Positions 1 through 9,757 of a stretch of 26,250 nucleotides of DNA are shown here, piece after piece. Under the pieces are notes generated by a model. The model made no database searches. It was not told where the DNA came from and saw nothing but the letters and a program-made list of their open reading frames with translations. A program made the position numbers and the translations under genes. Numbering within the stretch: the stretch's first letter is position 1; every line of letters begins with the position of its first letter. Source of the stretch: Sphacelaria rigidula. Taxonomy: Eukaryota > Phaeophyceae > Sphacelariales. The stretch lies in NCBI GenBank assembly GCA_964200075.2, contig CAXNAA020000145.1, forward strand, positions 1 to 26,250. Reading direction: 5' to 3'.

Positions 1-177
1 CCCCCGCCCCCGTTGGGGAGGGGGGGGGGGGAAGGGGTGAAACGACAAAAACAAGAAAAAAAAAAAGCCCCCCCCCCCCCCCCCCCCCCTCCATCGTAGC
101 ATCACGTCATGAGAATATGAGTAAAAGTGAATAATCCGAAAGTTGTGCGTTCATGTCCCCTATGGCTTATCCTGCAG
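1..177. other. Low-complexity edge and presumed intron end
   Basis: Mixed poly-C and poly-G runs fill about 1-32, and an A-run plus a poly-C run fill 53-89. The rest leads to a CTGCAG acceptor at 172-177. I see no gene here. Homopolymer runs this long at a window edge may include assembly error. Confidence 0.5.
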
Positions 178-383
178 ATGGTGAACAAGGGGAGGCGGGA
201 TGGGCACAACCGCGACCCTTCAATATCGAGCAGTATATGGCACGCAGATGATGCTCGGAACGGCCGTGACCATCACGCTGGTGGCGCTAACGGACAAGAA
301 GATTGGCCACCAAGTGTAGCAAGCTCTGCTGTTTCTAGTTGGTATCAGGGTCTGAGATCGGGGGTGTCACCAACCTCGAGCAG
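178..383 (+). CDS. Candidate exon 1 of the large plus-strand gene (Ser/Gly/Asp-rich)
   Basis: The exon follows the acceptor TATCCTGCAG and runs 206 nt to a donor CAG|GTGGGG, ending after two bases of a codon (AG). It would encode 68 residues beginning MVNKGRRDGHNRDP, rich in Ser, Gly, Asp, Asn and His with several Trp, and it looks disordered. The ATG sits right after the AG, so it may be the true start or just the first codon of an internal exon. A second frame at 339-533 is also open to a stop, which makes this exon less certain than later ones. The split codon is completed by the first G of the next candidate exon. I do not recognise a family. Confidence 0.55.
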
Positions 384-897
384 GTGGGGATGGCAGTTAC
401 GGCAAGCGTGTTACGGTATGCGTGTTACGGTCAAGGGTCGAGAGTTCACCCGGTAGAAGAGAATCTCATGCTCGAGAACACTGCGCAGTTTCTGATGAAC
501 ATCGTGAAGACGCTGAGGTTACCGACAGCCTAGTAATACCTGCAGAAAAAAAGGACTGATCATCACGTACACCACGGTAGAATATTCACGACGCGCTACA
601 CATGCGATCTATCAGGTGATGATAATGATCATAGTCGGAAGTTTCACTCGCAATACTTTACAAACCCACGCGTTGACTTGTTGCGGTCAATTCTCGTGTT
701 CGACTCACATACATTTACAGTGTAGGTCCCGCTATAGTGCGGTGGGTCGCCAACCGGCGTGATCGCACTCTACCGCAACCCGCGCTGTTGTATCGGTACA
801 TCGAGTGGTACACTCGCTAGTAACATCTTCGTAGGATGAAGATCGAGTTCTCTTTTTTTTTAAACATACTTTTTTTTCTATGACTTACAACTTAGGG

Positions 898-1147
898 GGT
901 CGAATAATCGGAAACGGCTGTCACCCCCCTGAAAAGCCCGTGACCTGACGGGAATTTTGGTGCAATAATATTTGAAATCGACGTAGTTCGTGCAGAGTTG
1001 TGAGGAAAACTGTGTTGAAAAAAGGAGAAGTTGTGCACACTTTCGGCCATATCTTGTGGAAGATGTCACCGGTTTCGAATCTGCGCCAGAATTTTCCTCA
1101 GACTACGGCATTTCAGGGGGGTGACGGCAGTCTTAGACGATTCAACT
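898..1147. repeat. Short inverted-repeat element
   Basis: GTCACCCCCCTGAAA at 920-934 is matched by its exact reverse complement at 1111-1125. Weaker matching continues outward for about 24 bases on each side, roughly two thirds identical by eye. The layout suits an old MITE of about 250 bp. No target-site duplication is evident. Confidence 0.5.
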
Positions 1148-1689
1148 GTCTTGGTGTAAATCACGACAAAACTCCCCTTCCGAAAAAAAAGAACGTTGCT
1201 AATCTCAACGAACATGTTGTTGTGTGGTCGTCTACGGTCTCCCCGAGAACTTCGGTGTTGTCTGTAGTGACATCTGGGGTTGTTGCTCGATACTCGCGGT
1301 GATTTAATTCAATCCCTTCCAAGAAACACAATATTTATACAGTGAGGTGCGTTATATATATAGTGTTGCTACGTGCCAAGCTATCTCGACGACACTTTTG
1401 CGGCAACCTGCACAGCTATTGTATGTATACTTCCTATGTATGAAACAGTAAGCCCGCCGCGCCCTGGTACTCTAAATTAAAATGTTTCGTTTGATTCCTG
1501 CCAGATGCGTCGGAGCATTTCTTCGAAGTATCTGATTTCCACCGTTGAAAGCGAGGGTACATGAGTAGACGAGAAGACAAAATAAAGTTGACTGAGTTGG
1601 TTTGGGAGAGTTGGCGTGATGCGGGGTACTTTACCCCGTCAGCAAGACCAAATTGCAAGGCTTGAACCGGGGAGAGATGGGTTGAGATC

Positions 1690-1755
1690 CCTTGAGACCA
1701 CGGACGCGTCTCGAGGAAGGGGAGGGGTTCAAAGTGCGCCAAAAATAGCAATAGC
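1690..1755 (+). repeat. Dispersed repeat, copy 1 (partner at 21413-21475)
   Basis: The core AGGAAGGGGAGGGGTTCAAA occurs here and near 21432. It is preceded in both by a GAGACCAC block and followed by an A-rich stretch. The two copies lie in the same orientation in different introns. Confidence 0.5.
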
Positions 1756-1884
1756 TCGGTCCGTGCCAAGCGATTTCACCTGCTCTGTATGGGACACCCC
1801 ATGGTATGTAACATATGAAGAATGGCGAAATAATAATATATACCGCAGAAACTTTTGACAGCTTGCTCTTGCGGTATGTGTGTG

Positions 1885-2240
1885 TTATCGTCCCACTTAT
1901 TCTGGACGCCGGTCAGCACCTTTCGGTATATGTGGGCGAACCAGCCGGGGTCACACTGGAGGAAAGTCAACACAGGAGTTCTATTTTATTTTTTTATAAT
2001 TTTTTTAGTACTCCACCTTCCTTCTGCGGTGCTTGCCTTCCTTTTTTATCACGGGAGGGGTTCAGCAGTCCCTTTCTCTCGTCGACCGTTAAGTCGAATT
2101 GTGTGTACTCACGACAGAATCGCTCTCCACTGTTGGGCATCGTGTGAGAAAAAATCCCAGATCGCTCCGAGATTTGAACCCACGGCCCAACCGTCAGAAG
2201 GCTCCGAGGTTATCAACCGAGCCACCGGGGCGACCAGCTT
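1885..2240 (-). mobile_element. tRNA-derived SINE, copy S1
   Basis: Read on the minus strand it starts GCCCCGGTGGCTCGGTTG, a tRNA-like head with an A-box-like block. A B-box-like GGGTTCAAATCTC follows at about 40 nt. The body ends in an ACACAC tail near 1885. The body matches the copies at 4770, 20340 and 24130, including the internal GTCGACGAGAGAAAGGGACT block. Open frames across this stretch on both strands are by-products of the SINE. Confidence 0.8.
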
Positions 2241-2290
2241 AAAAGCTTATTCCCAAGCATTGTCCAATCGACAACATGTATCGTTTCAAT

Positions 2291-2314
2291 TGATGGATGG
2301 ATGGATGGATGGAT
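2291..2314. repeat. (GATG)n microsatellite
   Basis: About six uninterrupted GATG units lie just after SINE copy S1. Confidence 0.9.
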
Positions 2315-2684
2315 TGATTGTCGCATTTTAACTGACCCCCCAGGAGTCATGATCCAGTCGTGGTCATGATCCACATGATAGACATAACCAAGAAAAACAA
2401 AACTGAAACACTGGCTGAAGAAGAAGTTGATTTATATTGATATCTTTTATATATATTAAATAAATAAATAATTGAAGATGGTTTGAGGATAGTTGGTTGG
2501 AATTTATTTTTTGGACAAGGGAAAGACACTGCAGTCATTCCTAGGATATTCGTTCCCAAAGCACAACGGTCGGTCATTCCGCCACACGCAAAAAATCATA
2601 TATATTTAACTTTCTTTCGGTCCTGATGAGCAAATAATGCACCCCGCCCGATGTTACCGTACACGAATGCATCCCAACGGACAG

Positions 2685-2817
2685 GGGGAGGAGCAAGGGA
2701 AAGGGACCTTTCGCCGATAACTGGGACGACGGGAACAGTAACTTTGGCATGCCCTGGGATGGACAAGGGAGCAGCCGAGGAAGTTCGGTGTCGAGCCGGA
2801 GCAGCAGAAGCGCTTGG
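2685..2817 (+). CDS. Candidate exon 2 of the large plus-strand gene
   Basis: The acceptor is ACGGACAG, and the donor TTGG|GTAATG is good. The exon opens with one base that completes the AGG codon left by exon 1, then encodes 44 residues, beginning GRSKGKGPFADNWDDGNSN and ending in a Ser/Arg run (SSVSSRSSRSAW). Composition matches exons 1 and 3: polar, glycine- and serine-rich, probably disordered. It ends in phase 0, which fits the next candidate. The antisense frame is also open here, but it lacks matching splice phases. Confidence 0.65.
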
Positions 2818-3701
2818 GTAATGAATGCTCTTTCATCGACTTTTATTTCGATGTGATGTGTTCTCCAACGTGCCCCCTGCAGCGCAGCATCAATAAGTTT
2901 CGTTTCTTGTTCCGAGTTCTGCTTTGCTCTCACCATGTGATGGAATGCGTGTGTTACTCTACTAGACTACTTTTGCTTATCATCTTCCATTTGTGCTTAA
3001 CGTATTTTTTTCTCAGCGATCATTTTGGCGTGGACCATTTATCCTTCACTCGTTTTCTTTTTTATTTTGAACCGTTTGCATGCCCATCCTTCATTCGTGG
3101 AACGTTTTGTTTCGAAAACAGTTTACTCGCCCGCTTCATTTTTTTTCTTTTTCTTCTGTTAACATATCCAAAGTTGCTTATTTGATTTAAATAGGGTACG
3201 TATTGTACCCGAAGATACCCTGGGTTTCCAAAATAATTCGAAGACCCAGTGATGCCGAGATAGTCCCCCCCCCCCCTTTCCCCACCACCAGTCCCGACAC
3301 TGTGACGAGGAAAATATTCATATAGTGTATTAATCCTCGGTTCTTCTGTACCATTCCCTACCGTGAGCTCCGTGAAAACGCCTCCACGCACCTTTGCCAC
3401 CCTTTTTGATATGCAAGATAATCAGTTCGCTTTGGTCCGGACAATCTTAGTAGGAGGTAGGTAGCTCACCCCTTCATGCGACTCGCCGAACACATCACGG
3501 CGCTTTGCGCTCGGTGATTCATTGCGAGCCTGGTCTGGCGAACATCCGGCGTGTTCCGTCCCGGCTTTTGTGGAGATGCGAGGTAAATGGTCGTGTGACT
3601 GCGAGATGCAAAATGATGAGCACTCCCTCTCTCCTTCTTGGAACGAATCGGTTATGTCAAGCAATGAACCCATCCCTGCCCTACGAAATTTCGCAACACA
3701 G
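2818..3701. other. Intron 2 (about 0.9 kb)
   Basis: T-rich sequence fills 2940-3190 and a poly-C run lies at 3267-3277. A copy of dispersed repeat R lies at 3465-3600, just upstream of the next exon. I see no other gene. Confidence 0.45.
3465..3600 (-). repeat. Dispersed repeat R, copy A (reversed)
   Basis: Relative to the copies at 7735 and 12780 this one is inverted. All three share a block containing CGGCGAGTCGCATG and a GGCGCTTTGCGCTTGG-like block. The strand that reads plus here keeps an open frame, HATRRTHHGALRSVI followed by EPG and RRVPSRL, that is also open on the minus strand of the other two copies. Confidence 0.75.
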
Positions 3702-3904
3702 GGTCGCGTTAACGGACAACGAGTGGGATATGATCGCGCGATAGTGGACTCCATGGCGGAAAGTGCTTCCGCATACGGAGGGTCAGTTAGCAGCAAAGAA
3801 AGCTCGATATCTCGATCTGAAGGCCGGGCTTCGGGAGCCCTATCTGCAGCTCGAGAGAGGAACGGCAATGACTCGCGGTCGGATATTTCCGGTAGATCGG
3901 GCAG
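3702..3904 (+). CDS. Candidate exon 3 of the large plus-strand gene
   Basis: The exon starts in phase 0 after CGCAACACAG and ends at GGGCAG|GTACGG with two bases (AG) of a split Arg codon. It encodes 67 residues. The run MAESASAYGGSVSSKES and the tail DSRSDISGRSG are strongly Ser/Arg/Gly-rich and read as a low-complexity, perhaps phosphorylated, region. The open frame continues upstream into repeat R, so I trimmed the exon to the first acceptor whose phase fits exon 2. It precedes a 4.3-kb intron and a (AGT)n tract 39 bases beyond the donor. No family is recognised. Confidence 0.7.
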
Positions 3905-3943
3905 GTACGGAGGATAATGTGATGAAAAACACTTTCCCCCCCC

Positions 3944-3987
<44 letters not shown>
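3944..3987. repeat. (AGT)n trinucleotide microsatellite
   Basis: About fourteen uninterrupted AGT units lie 39 nt after the exon 3 donor. They create a false poly-Thr or poly-Leu frame on the minus strand. Confidence 0.95.
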
Positions 3988-4769
3988 AAGCACTCATTAC
4001 GCTATTTTCTTCTGGAGTTCCAAAAAGCAGAACAAATGTAGAACTATACCACAAGAGAGTTATTTGGCAATTTTAACCAGTCAACCAATACATCGAGGTC
4101 GGTGTTGTGGTTATTGTCATTATTTTGGTGTCCGGGGTGGTGAATGAATGCACTACGTCGTACAGCGTCGGCGTCAGATATTTAAGGTAGTCAGCATCAA
4201 AATTATTCCGGGTTGTTTTGGGAATTTCTCGCCTACTAATATACACTTCGGTAGAACTCGAAAGTTCTGTTGTCGGTAGATTATGGTATAACAAACAGAT
4301 CGTCCGTAAAACACAGTGCCCAAGTTAGTGTTACTTGGTTTTATCGGGCGATACGAGTAGATACCCCGTTTATCAGGAGGGTGTTATGGACCGTGAAACA
4401 CAGTTTATGGGCTCTAGTGCAACGGCTAGGTAGAATTAAAAAAAATCCTTTGATTTTTTTCACAATTGCGATCGGGATAGTCTCGATCGATCAAGAATAA
4501 CGAAGAGTCAAAATCTGGGCTAAAAAGTGGCAGGACCCCCGATAACCGGTCAGCCCGGAAGTCACTCAATATTGATCACTGATGATTTTTTTTTTTCTTG
4601 GAATGTGAAGCGGATACGAGTATCTTCAGATCCCAAATGTGATGAACGGTGACAAGCGAAAGAGTGCGAGAAAACCGCCAATTACGAAGAAATTGCAAAA
4701 TAAATAGTTCAGACGCCAATTGCTATTTGTGCGAAACACAACCGATCTTTTTGTCACGTACAAAACCGG

Positions 4770-5040
4770 TTCCCCAGGTGGCTTAGTTGGTAACCTCGAA
4801 ATTTGTCAACGTTTGGGTCGTGGGTTCGAATCTCGGTGCAGTCAAACGATCTGGGATTTTTGTTCACACCATTTCCGACAGTGGTGAGCAACTGCGTCGT
4901 GGGTACACGAAATTGGACTTCGCGGTCGACGAGGGAAAGGGACTGCTGAATCCCTCTCGCGACAGAAAAGTAAGGCATACACCGCAGAAGGAAGATAGAG
5001 CACTGAAACAAAAGAAAAAAGAAAAAAATCCTGTGTTGGC
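4770..5040 (+). mobile_element. tRNA-derived SINE, copy S2 (3' truncated)
   Basis: The head CCCCAGGTGGCTTAGTTGG and B-box-like GGGTTCGAATCTC lie about 40 nt apart. The body follows the same order as the other copies up to CCTTCCTCCTGTG near 5050. The final 80 or so bases with the CA tail are missing and replaced by CTGTGCTGCG-type sequence. Confidence 0.8.
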
Positions 5041-5445
5041 CTTCCTCCTGTGCTGTGCTGCGCTGTACTATACTGTCTGCACAAGTAGCACAGTCCGGTG
5101 TCGTGTCGCGTGTTTCTTGCCCTCATTTGTTTTTCAGGGGGTGCGTCAAAGTTGAACTATCCATTCTTCTCAAGTCAAGCCGGCAAGAAACTAGAATGAA
5201 AAGTCCGAGATCTTGAAAAAGAAAAATGCGTATACGATATGGTTTTTTACATTGACACGGAAATAGCATGTAATTGGTTTTTTTATCGACGATGCGGCCG
5301 ACATGACATTTTTGAAACGGGCAATCCGAAAACAACCAGCAACCGATCTGAAAGAAACGTCGAACATGGAAGAAATACACACTCAGATCTCAACTGTACT
5401 GTACGGATCAGTCTCGCGCTGCTCCATGTTTTTGGTCGGTCTTTT

Positions 5446-5549
5446 GAACCCTTAGACCGCGAAGTTAGTCTTCTGTTGAATCGGCATCAATTTCAAGTGA
5501 AAAAAGTATGCATGATCCAGAAAGACTAATCTCGCGGTCTAAGGGTTAA
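5446..5549. mobile_element. TTAA-flanked MITE, copy P1
   Basis: The left end reads ACCCTTAGACCGCGAAG and the right end CTCGCGGTCTAAGGGTTAA, nearly perfect inverted repeats around a short centre. The element is about 104 bp. It belongs with four other copies at 11184, 16866, 16965 and 23863. The CCC...GGG ends and TTAA flank resemble non-autonomous piggyBac elements. Confidence 0.75.
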
Positions 5550-6111
5550 GCCACATTTCGATAAATCAGCAGCCTCCTGGATAACAGTCGAGAACCAGGA
5601 TTCGGAATAATGCACGCGTAGCTGATTGGCCAAAGACTCGTTTTTTGTTTTTTGATACCGTGAACAGTAAAATAGCAGTCATGTCAAACCCTGTCCAGAC
5701 CGATTTCTTCCAAAGGAGATGAAAATCCCTCAGGCAGGTATCGCACAGACACGATTTGTTCAGCTCTCACTTCACGTTCTGCCTCAAATTGGCGTGTCGT
5801 GAGATCAGGATTCATATTAGCTTTCTACTGCACTGAGTGGACTGTCGTCTATAAACTCGGCCAAACTCAGACGATGAGTGACTTGTTGCGCCCATGAAAT
5901 GGTGCAAGGAAGGCAGAGTCAAGATAGTGCGGCATGCGGACGCAAGAATGTAGTAGGAACGAATCAAGTCTCGAGAGATACGCGGGAATGAAAACGAACC
6001 GACCGCGTTTGCTTGTTGGTCCGTTTGTTTGCAGGGGTGTGTTGGGTAGTAGGGTATTTCCCACGTCCGGGTATTTTGAAAACATCGTTCCCTAAGGCCG
6101 CTGCTTACTGC

Positions 6112-6842
6112 AGACAGAGAAAAAATCCCCGGGAAAAGTACCTTTTTGGAGCTTTGACGTCGTTCGACGCCCTGAAAGAGAGCTACGTAGGCGGATTTTG
6201 ACACCTTGGAATGCCTTGCTGTACTCGTTGAGACGGTTCCACAACATCTGTGCGTTTTTCCAGTGGCCGCAGTCTTTTTCTTGCCCAAACCTGTGCTTTT
6301 GTCGGAGACCGGTCATTTTTCTCGGAGACCGGTCAAGTCCAGATTTTTTTCAAAGAGCTATAATATAAACATGTACACAGTGGGCTCTCGCCGTCCCACG
6401 GCCGGCCGCACCCGGCGTAGCCGTATCCGCCCTCCTTTTCTGTTTCGGCGCCTCGTCCTGTTGTTGCCGACCCCGACCGTCGGCCAGTACCCTCCCCTTG
6501 CCCTTATGATTACTGGCCCGCTGCGCTAGGGTGAGAGTGTGCATGCGATCGTCCTGTCGTAGCGACGACCCTCCAGCGGATTGATTCATGGTTATCGGAG
6601 ATATTATTGTTCGCGCGTTCCCCCAGGCGGCTGCATGATACCCCCGTAAAACGCAAGTTTGGGCAAGAGAAAAACTGCGGCCACCGCAAAAACGCACAGG
6701 TTTGCTGGAACCGTCTCAACGAGTACAGCAAGGCATTCCAAGGTGTCGAAATCCACCCAATGTAGCTCTCTCTCTTAGGACGTAAAACGACGTAAAAACT
6801 CCTAAAACAAAGACCCTTTTTTCGAGATTTTATTTCTTCTCT
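6112..6842. mobile_element. Foldback element F1 with long terminal inverted repeats
   Basis: The left arm (about 6112-6350) and right arm (about 6640-6842) are inverted copies, sharing blocks such as CACCTTGGAATGCCTTGCTG / CAGCAAGGCATTCCAAGGTG. The same arms, in the same order, form a second element at 15299-15750. In that copy they almost meet, whereas here a GC-rich segment of nearly 270 bp separates them. I cannot see a transposase. Confidence 0.75.
6376..6531 (-). CDS. Exon-like cargo inside foldback element F1
   Basis: On the minus strand, after the acceptor TAGCGCAG, an open frame encodes RASNHKGKGRVLADGRG, then QQQDEAPKQKRRAD and a Gly/Ala/Arg tail, up to a possible donor TGT|GTACAT. 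The block is much richer in G and C than the foldback arms around it and has the look of a basic, disordered coding segment. The frame stays open upstream to about 6697 across part of the right arm. The related element at 15299 lacks this segment entirely. It may be a captured host exon, part of an element gene, or a GC-rich insertion with a chance frame. Function unknown. Confidence 0.35.
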
Positions 6843-7085
6843 GCCACAAGCAGCGGCCTAACTGCCCAAACATTTCGGTTGAGTACGAGAGATTTTTCTC
6901 AACGATACCCAAATATATACTGAGTACAGTAAATGCGATGGTCCGATCTCCCATCGCAATTCAATTTTTTGAGAGAGTTAGCGGGCGGGTATGTACCCTA
7001 CCCAATATACCCTTATTTGTTTGTTTTGGTCGGTTGGTCGATCGGTCGGTCGACGACCACGGGGCGTTTTAGTAACTGTACGACA

Positions 7086-7180
7086 AAAGCTTCAATAGGC
7101 CTATACTTGACCCAGTACATTTTGTTCGTTGCATCTAATGACCACACATTGTCATCATCCAGGGTGTGAACTCTTTTACC
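7086..7180 (+). repeat. Partial copy of the palindromic CAATAGGCCT element
   Basis: The order CAATAGGCCTATACTT, CAGTACA, CTAATGACCA and TTGTC..CCAGGGTGTG follows the right half of the palindrome at 10508-10671. Only the right half is clear here. Confidence 0.6.
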
Positions 7181-7734
7181 AAAAGGGTTCTTTACGTACC
7201 CCTGAGAACTTCGTCATCGTATTTTGAAAGTGTTTCGTCTCGCCACCCCCCTCTTGGAAACGAGTTACCGTACGTATGACAGCTGATTAATGTATTAACC
7301 ACACATGCGGTGCAAGCCGGATCTCCTGTATGCGAATCGTTTTTCTCCATGCATGGTGGTCTTTCTTACCTTGATAATTGAAAATGGTAATGGTAATCCA
7401 AGGTCATACAGGGCTTTTCAGGGTTTGTTCACTCGTTTCAGACTGGATGAGGCGCTTCATATGGGCGATACTGGCGGCAACAATCTCAAGCGTGCGAGTT
7501 CCCAGGTGCTTGGTGTGCTTGGCTCTCGTGATTTTGCTTCACATGTGGATTTCGCCTCCTCACAATCAGCCACTTTTGTTAGGGGAGCTTTGGCGGCATG
7601 ACTCGCGAGCTTCGGCCGTTTTGATTCACATGTAGATCTCGCCTTCTCAAACCAGACTCTTTTCTTCGGGGGGGGGGTGGGGGGGAGCGTACTGATGATC
7701 ATGCATGCCATAATCATCTGATCGTTGATTGACC

Positions 7735-7990
7735 TCGCATCCCTACAAAGCCGGGACGGAGCACGCCGGGTTTTCGCCGGACCAGGCTCGCTCTCAATTA
7801 CCAAGCGCAAAGCGCCATGATGTGTTCGGCGAGTCGCATGCAGGGTGAGCTGCATCCTCGCCCGAAGCCTACTGGTGATCCTGCATTTGGATGACAGCCT
7901 ACGATGAGTTGGTTGCTTCAGTTTCTGGTATCTCCACTTCCAGAGACAACCACAGCTTATACACTTCCTCATGGGTGTCTCACCATGCTA
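7735..7990 (+). repeat. Dispersed repeat R, copy B
   Basis: It aligns with copy C (12780-13080) over about 250 bases, including ATTACCAAGCGC, TGTGTTCGGCGAGTCGCATG and CATTTGGATGACAGCCT. The minus strand keeps the frame LHATRRTHHGALRLVI followed by PAKTRRAPSRL. Confidence 0.8.
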
Positions 7991-8159
7991 TCGCGGCACC
8001 ACCCGCGAGTACGTGCAAGCTACTCGGGACGCAATCACATCTACCGCTGATCGGCGGTGTGGGTGTCCCCATCGGGTATTCGGTGGTCCCAAGGACCCCG
8101 GCGCGCCTGCGTTCATCACCACTTTTCATTTTCATTTTTTTTTTTCTTCTTGCCATCAG

Positions 8160-8364
8160 ATTGACGACGGCAGACCAAGCTGGAACTAAGCGCGAACGCG
8201 AATCGGATCGGAGGCGCCAGGACGGCCGCGACGAACGAAGCAGGGAGAAGCAGCGAGGCACGGCGACGAAGCAGCCGCAGCAGTTGCTACCCGCATTTAG
8301 AACTCTCGCCGCCGAAAGCAACGGTGGTGACAAGAGCAAGCTGACGTCCCTGAACCTCGAGCAG
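8160..8364 (+). CDS. Candidate exon 4 of the large plus-strand gene (charged)
   Basis: A long pyrimidine tract ending CTTCTTGCCATCAG forms a strong acceptor, and CTCGAGCAG|GTGAGC is close to a consensus donor. The first base completes the Arg codon left open by exon 3. The 68 residues are highly charged, with RERESDRRRQDGRDERSREK in the first half and PQQLLPAFRTLAAES after it, suggesting a shift from disordered to helical sequence. This is one of the best-supported exons. A much longer frame overlaps it (7891-8787), but the flanks show no coding character. The exon ends in phase 0. Confidence 0.78.
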
Positions 8365-8797
8365 GTGAGCTTTGGGTCTGATCGGTGGGCAGTCATATAC
8401 AGTCAGGGAGTATTGCACGGTTCGGACGGATCATCGCCGGTTGAAATCACCAAATCCACGATTTTTCAGGCCTGGTTGCTCGAAATAGGGAAAAAAAGTC
8501 GACCGGTGGTCAAGAAGATTCCCACGCAACTTTTGCGCCATTCCGCGTGCCTGGGCTGGGCGCACCTGGGTTGCAACGCTGAAAACAAAGCCCAAGGATG
8601 GATTAGTCGGTACGAATCAATCGCACTAAAATCAAGTAATTCACACACGCATCATTTTTTCGTCCGACCCGTGAAGCATTGTACACTTGTCACTTGCTAC
8701 AATAGACATCACCCCCCCCAAAAAAAAGAAAAAGAAAAAGAAAAAAAAGTGCCTGGTTTCGGGAGGCAAAATCTTCACGTAAATTGAAGTGGAAAAG
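8365..8797. other. Intron 4 (433 nt)
   Basis: It ends in an A-rich tract (8710-8750). An alternative phase-0 exon could begin after TTTTTCAG at 8470 (AWLLEIGKKSRP), but I left it out because its donor is weak. Confidence 0.4.
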
Positions 8798-8872
8798 GCC
8801 GAGCACAACGAGCAGTTGGGAATTTCCACGCTCGGGTTCGTTCTCGCTAGTGTCGCCCATATGAGGCGCTTC
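8798..8872 (+). CDS. Candidate exon 5 of the large plus-strand gene
   Basis: After GTGGAAAAG a phase-0 frame encodes AEHNEQLGISTLGFVLASV then AHMRRF, ending at TTC|GTGTCG. The segment is an amphipathic helix-like stretch, the first of the helical part of the protein. Both splice sites are weak, and the frame stays open to a stop at 8933, so the exon could be longer (adding SPEPKQQALYWAGFAGELS in part). I chose the donor that keeps phase 0 for exon 6. It could also start at 8790 after GAAG. Confidence 0.45.
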
Positions 8873-8982
8873 GTGTCGCCTGAACCCAAACAGCAGGCGC
8901 TGTATTGGGCTGGTTTTGCGGGGGAGCTATCGTAGAAAGTGCCATTTCATGAAAGTATGTGCAAAATTCAAGGAAACGCGGT

Positions 8983-9175
8983 ACTTTTGACTCTGTCGGA
9001 GAAATCGATAATCCGACCGAAAGTTTTGACCCTGTTGTAGAAATTGATAGTCCGAGCAAAAGTTCTGACCCTGTTGCAGAAATTGATGGCACGGGCGAAA
9101 GGTTTGACTCTGTTGGAGAAGTTGATGGTCCGGCCGAAACTTTTGACTCTGATGGAGAAATCGATAATCCGGCCT
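8983..9175. repeat. 39-nt tandem repeat, five units, encoding a 13-residue acidic repeat
   Basis: Five units of exactly 39 nt read in the plus frame as FDSVGEIDNPTES-like repeats. Changes between units fall at all codon positions. Because the period is a multiple of three, the minus strand is open too and gives a Ser/Thr-rich repeat (GLSISPTESKVSA-like). The plus frame runs from 8959 to a TGA at 9175-9177. It could be a small separate gene, an alternative exon, or only a minisatellite; I cannot tell which strand, if any, is coding. Confidence 0.6.
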
Positions 9176-9509
9176 GAGACGTAAAGCTGGATTGCATGAA
9201 AGATCCGAAGAGAGTGCTAGAATCCTCTGGAAGCGTGTAGTATAATAGCATATCTTTTCCGAGGAGGCGCAACTCGGCAAGGCCTGTAAAGCGGCAAAAA
9301 TTCGTGTGGTGAATCGCCTGAAAGGGCATTACAGTATGTCTTGGCGACATTTATTTCCGTCGTGCGAGGAGAAGCGGTCCCAGGTGTTCCCGATTTTTGC
9401 ATGTGTTTCGTGTGAGGATAAAATATAGAGTTGTGAACTGTTTTTTGGCTCATCGGTTACCTGTTTGCAAAAAATTACAACCAGTTACAGTTGTCAGTTA
9501 AAAGTGAAT

Positions 9510-9640
9510 ACCTGGCGGCGAAGCCGCCCTGTGACTCCGCCAGCGTTTCCTGGAAAGGCATCGCGGCGGAGTCGCGTAAACGCCCCCCCACCCCGGTTGG
9601 TGAGGGGGCCCCCGCGGAGGCGCCGCCGGAGGCAAAAAAA
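9510..9640. other. GC-rich island with small hairpins
   Basis: GGCGGCGAAGCCGCC at 9514-9528 is a perfect 6-bp stem with a GAA loop. More GC-rich palindromic pieces (GGCGCCGCCGG) follow to about 9633. The base composition differs sharply from both flanks. The style resembles the GC-rich palindromes of some algal organelle genomes, so a transferred organelle fragment is possible but unproven. Confidence 0.4.
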
Positions 9641-9757
9641 TTACGCCATTTGGCTTCACACTCTTCAAAGTTGCGGTAATTTGTAGTCGCCTAGCGCCAG
9701 CAATCCGAGCAGGTAATGAATGCACAAAAATATATATGTATGAGGAAGGAAGAAATA

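Larger units (their letters stand above)
384..2684. other. Intron 1 (about 2.3 kb)
   Basis: It holds an inverted-repeat element near 898-1147, a dispersed repeat at 1690-1755, an antisense tRNA-SINE at 1885-2240 and a (GATG)n tract at 2291-2314. I see no coding structure in 540-890 or 1150-1600. Confidence 0.45.
3905..8159. other. Intron 3 (about 4.3 kb)
   Basis: It contains (AGT)n, SINE copy S2, a TTAA MITE at 5446-5549, the foldback element at 6112-6842, part of a palindromic element near 7086-7180 and repeat R copy B. I see nothing else in 4000-4750 or 5550-6110. Confidence 0.45.

Noticed and set aside
1855-2331. 158-codon plus-strand frame
   Set aside because: It lies almost entirely within SINE copy S1 read in antisense.
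3422-4054. 210-codon minus-strand frame
   Set aside because: It is held open by the (AGT)n microsatellite (poly-Thr) and runs antisense to exon 3, which has better splice support.
8471-8570. Possible exon AWLLEIGKKSRPVVKK between exons 4 and 5
   Set aside because: The phase fits, but the donor is weak and the composition is ambiguous. The frame works without it.
7891-8787. 298-codon plus-strand frame, the longest in the window
   Set aside because: Only 8160-8364 has coding character and splice sites. The rest crosses repeat R and A- or T-rich intron.
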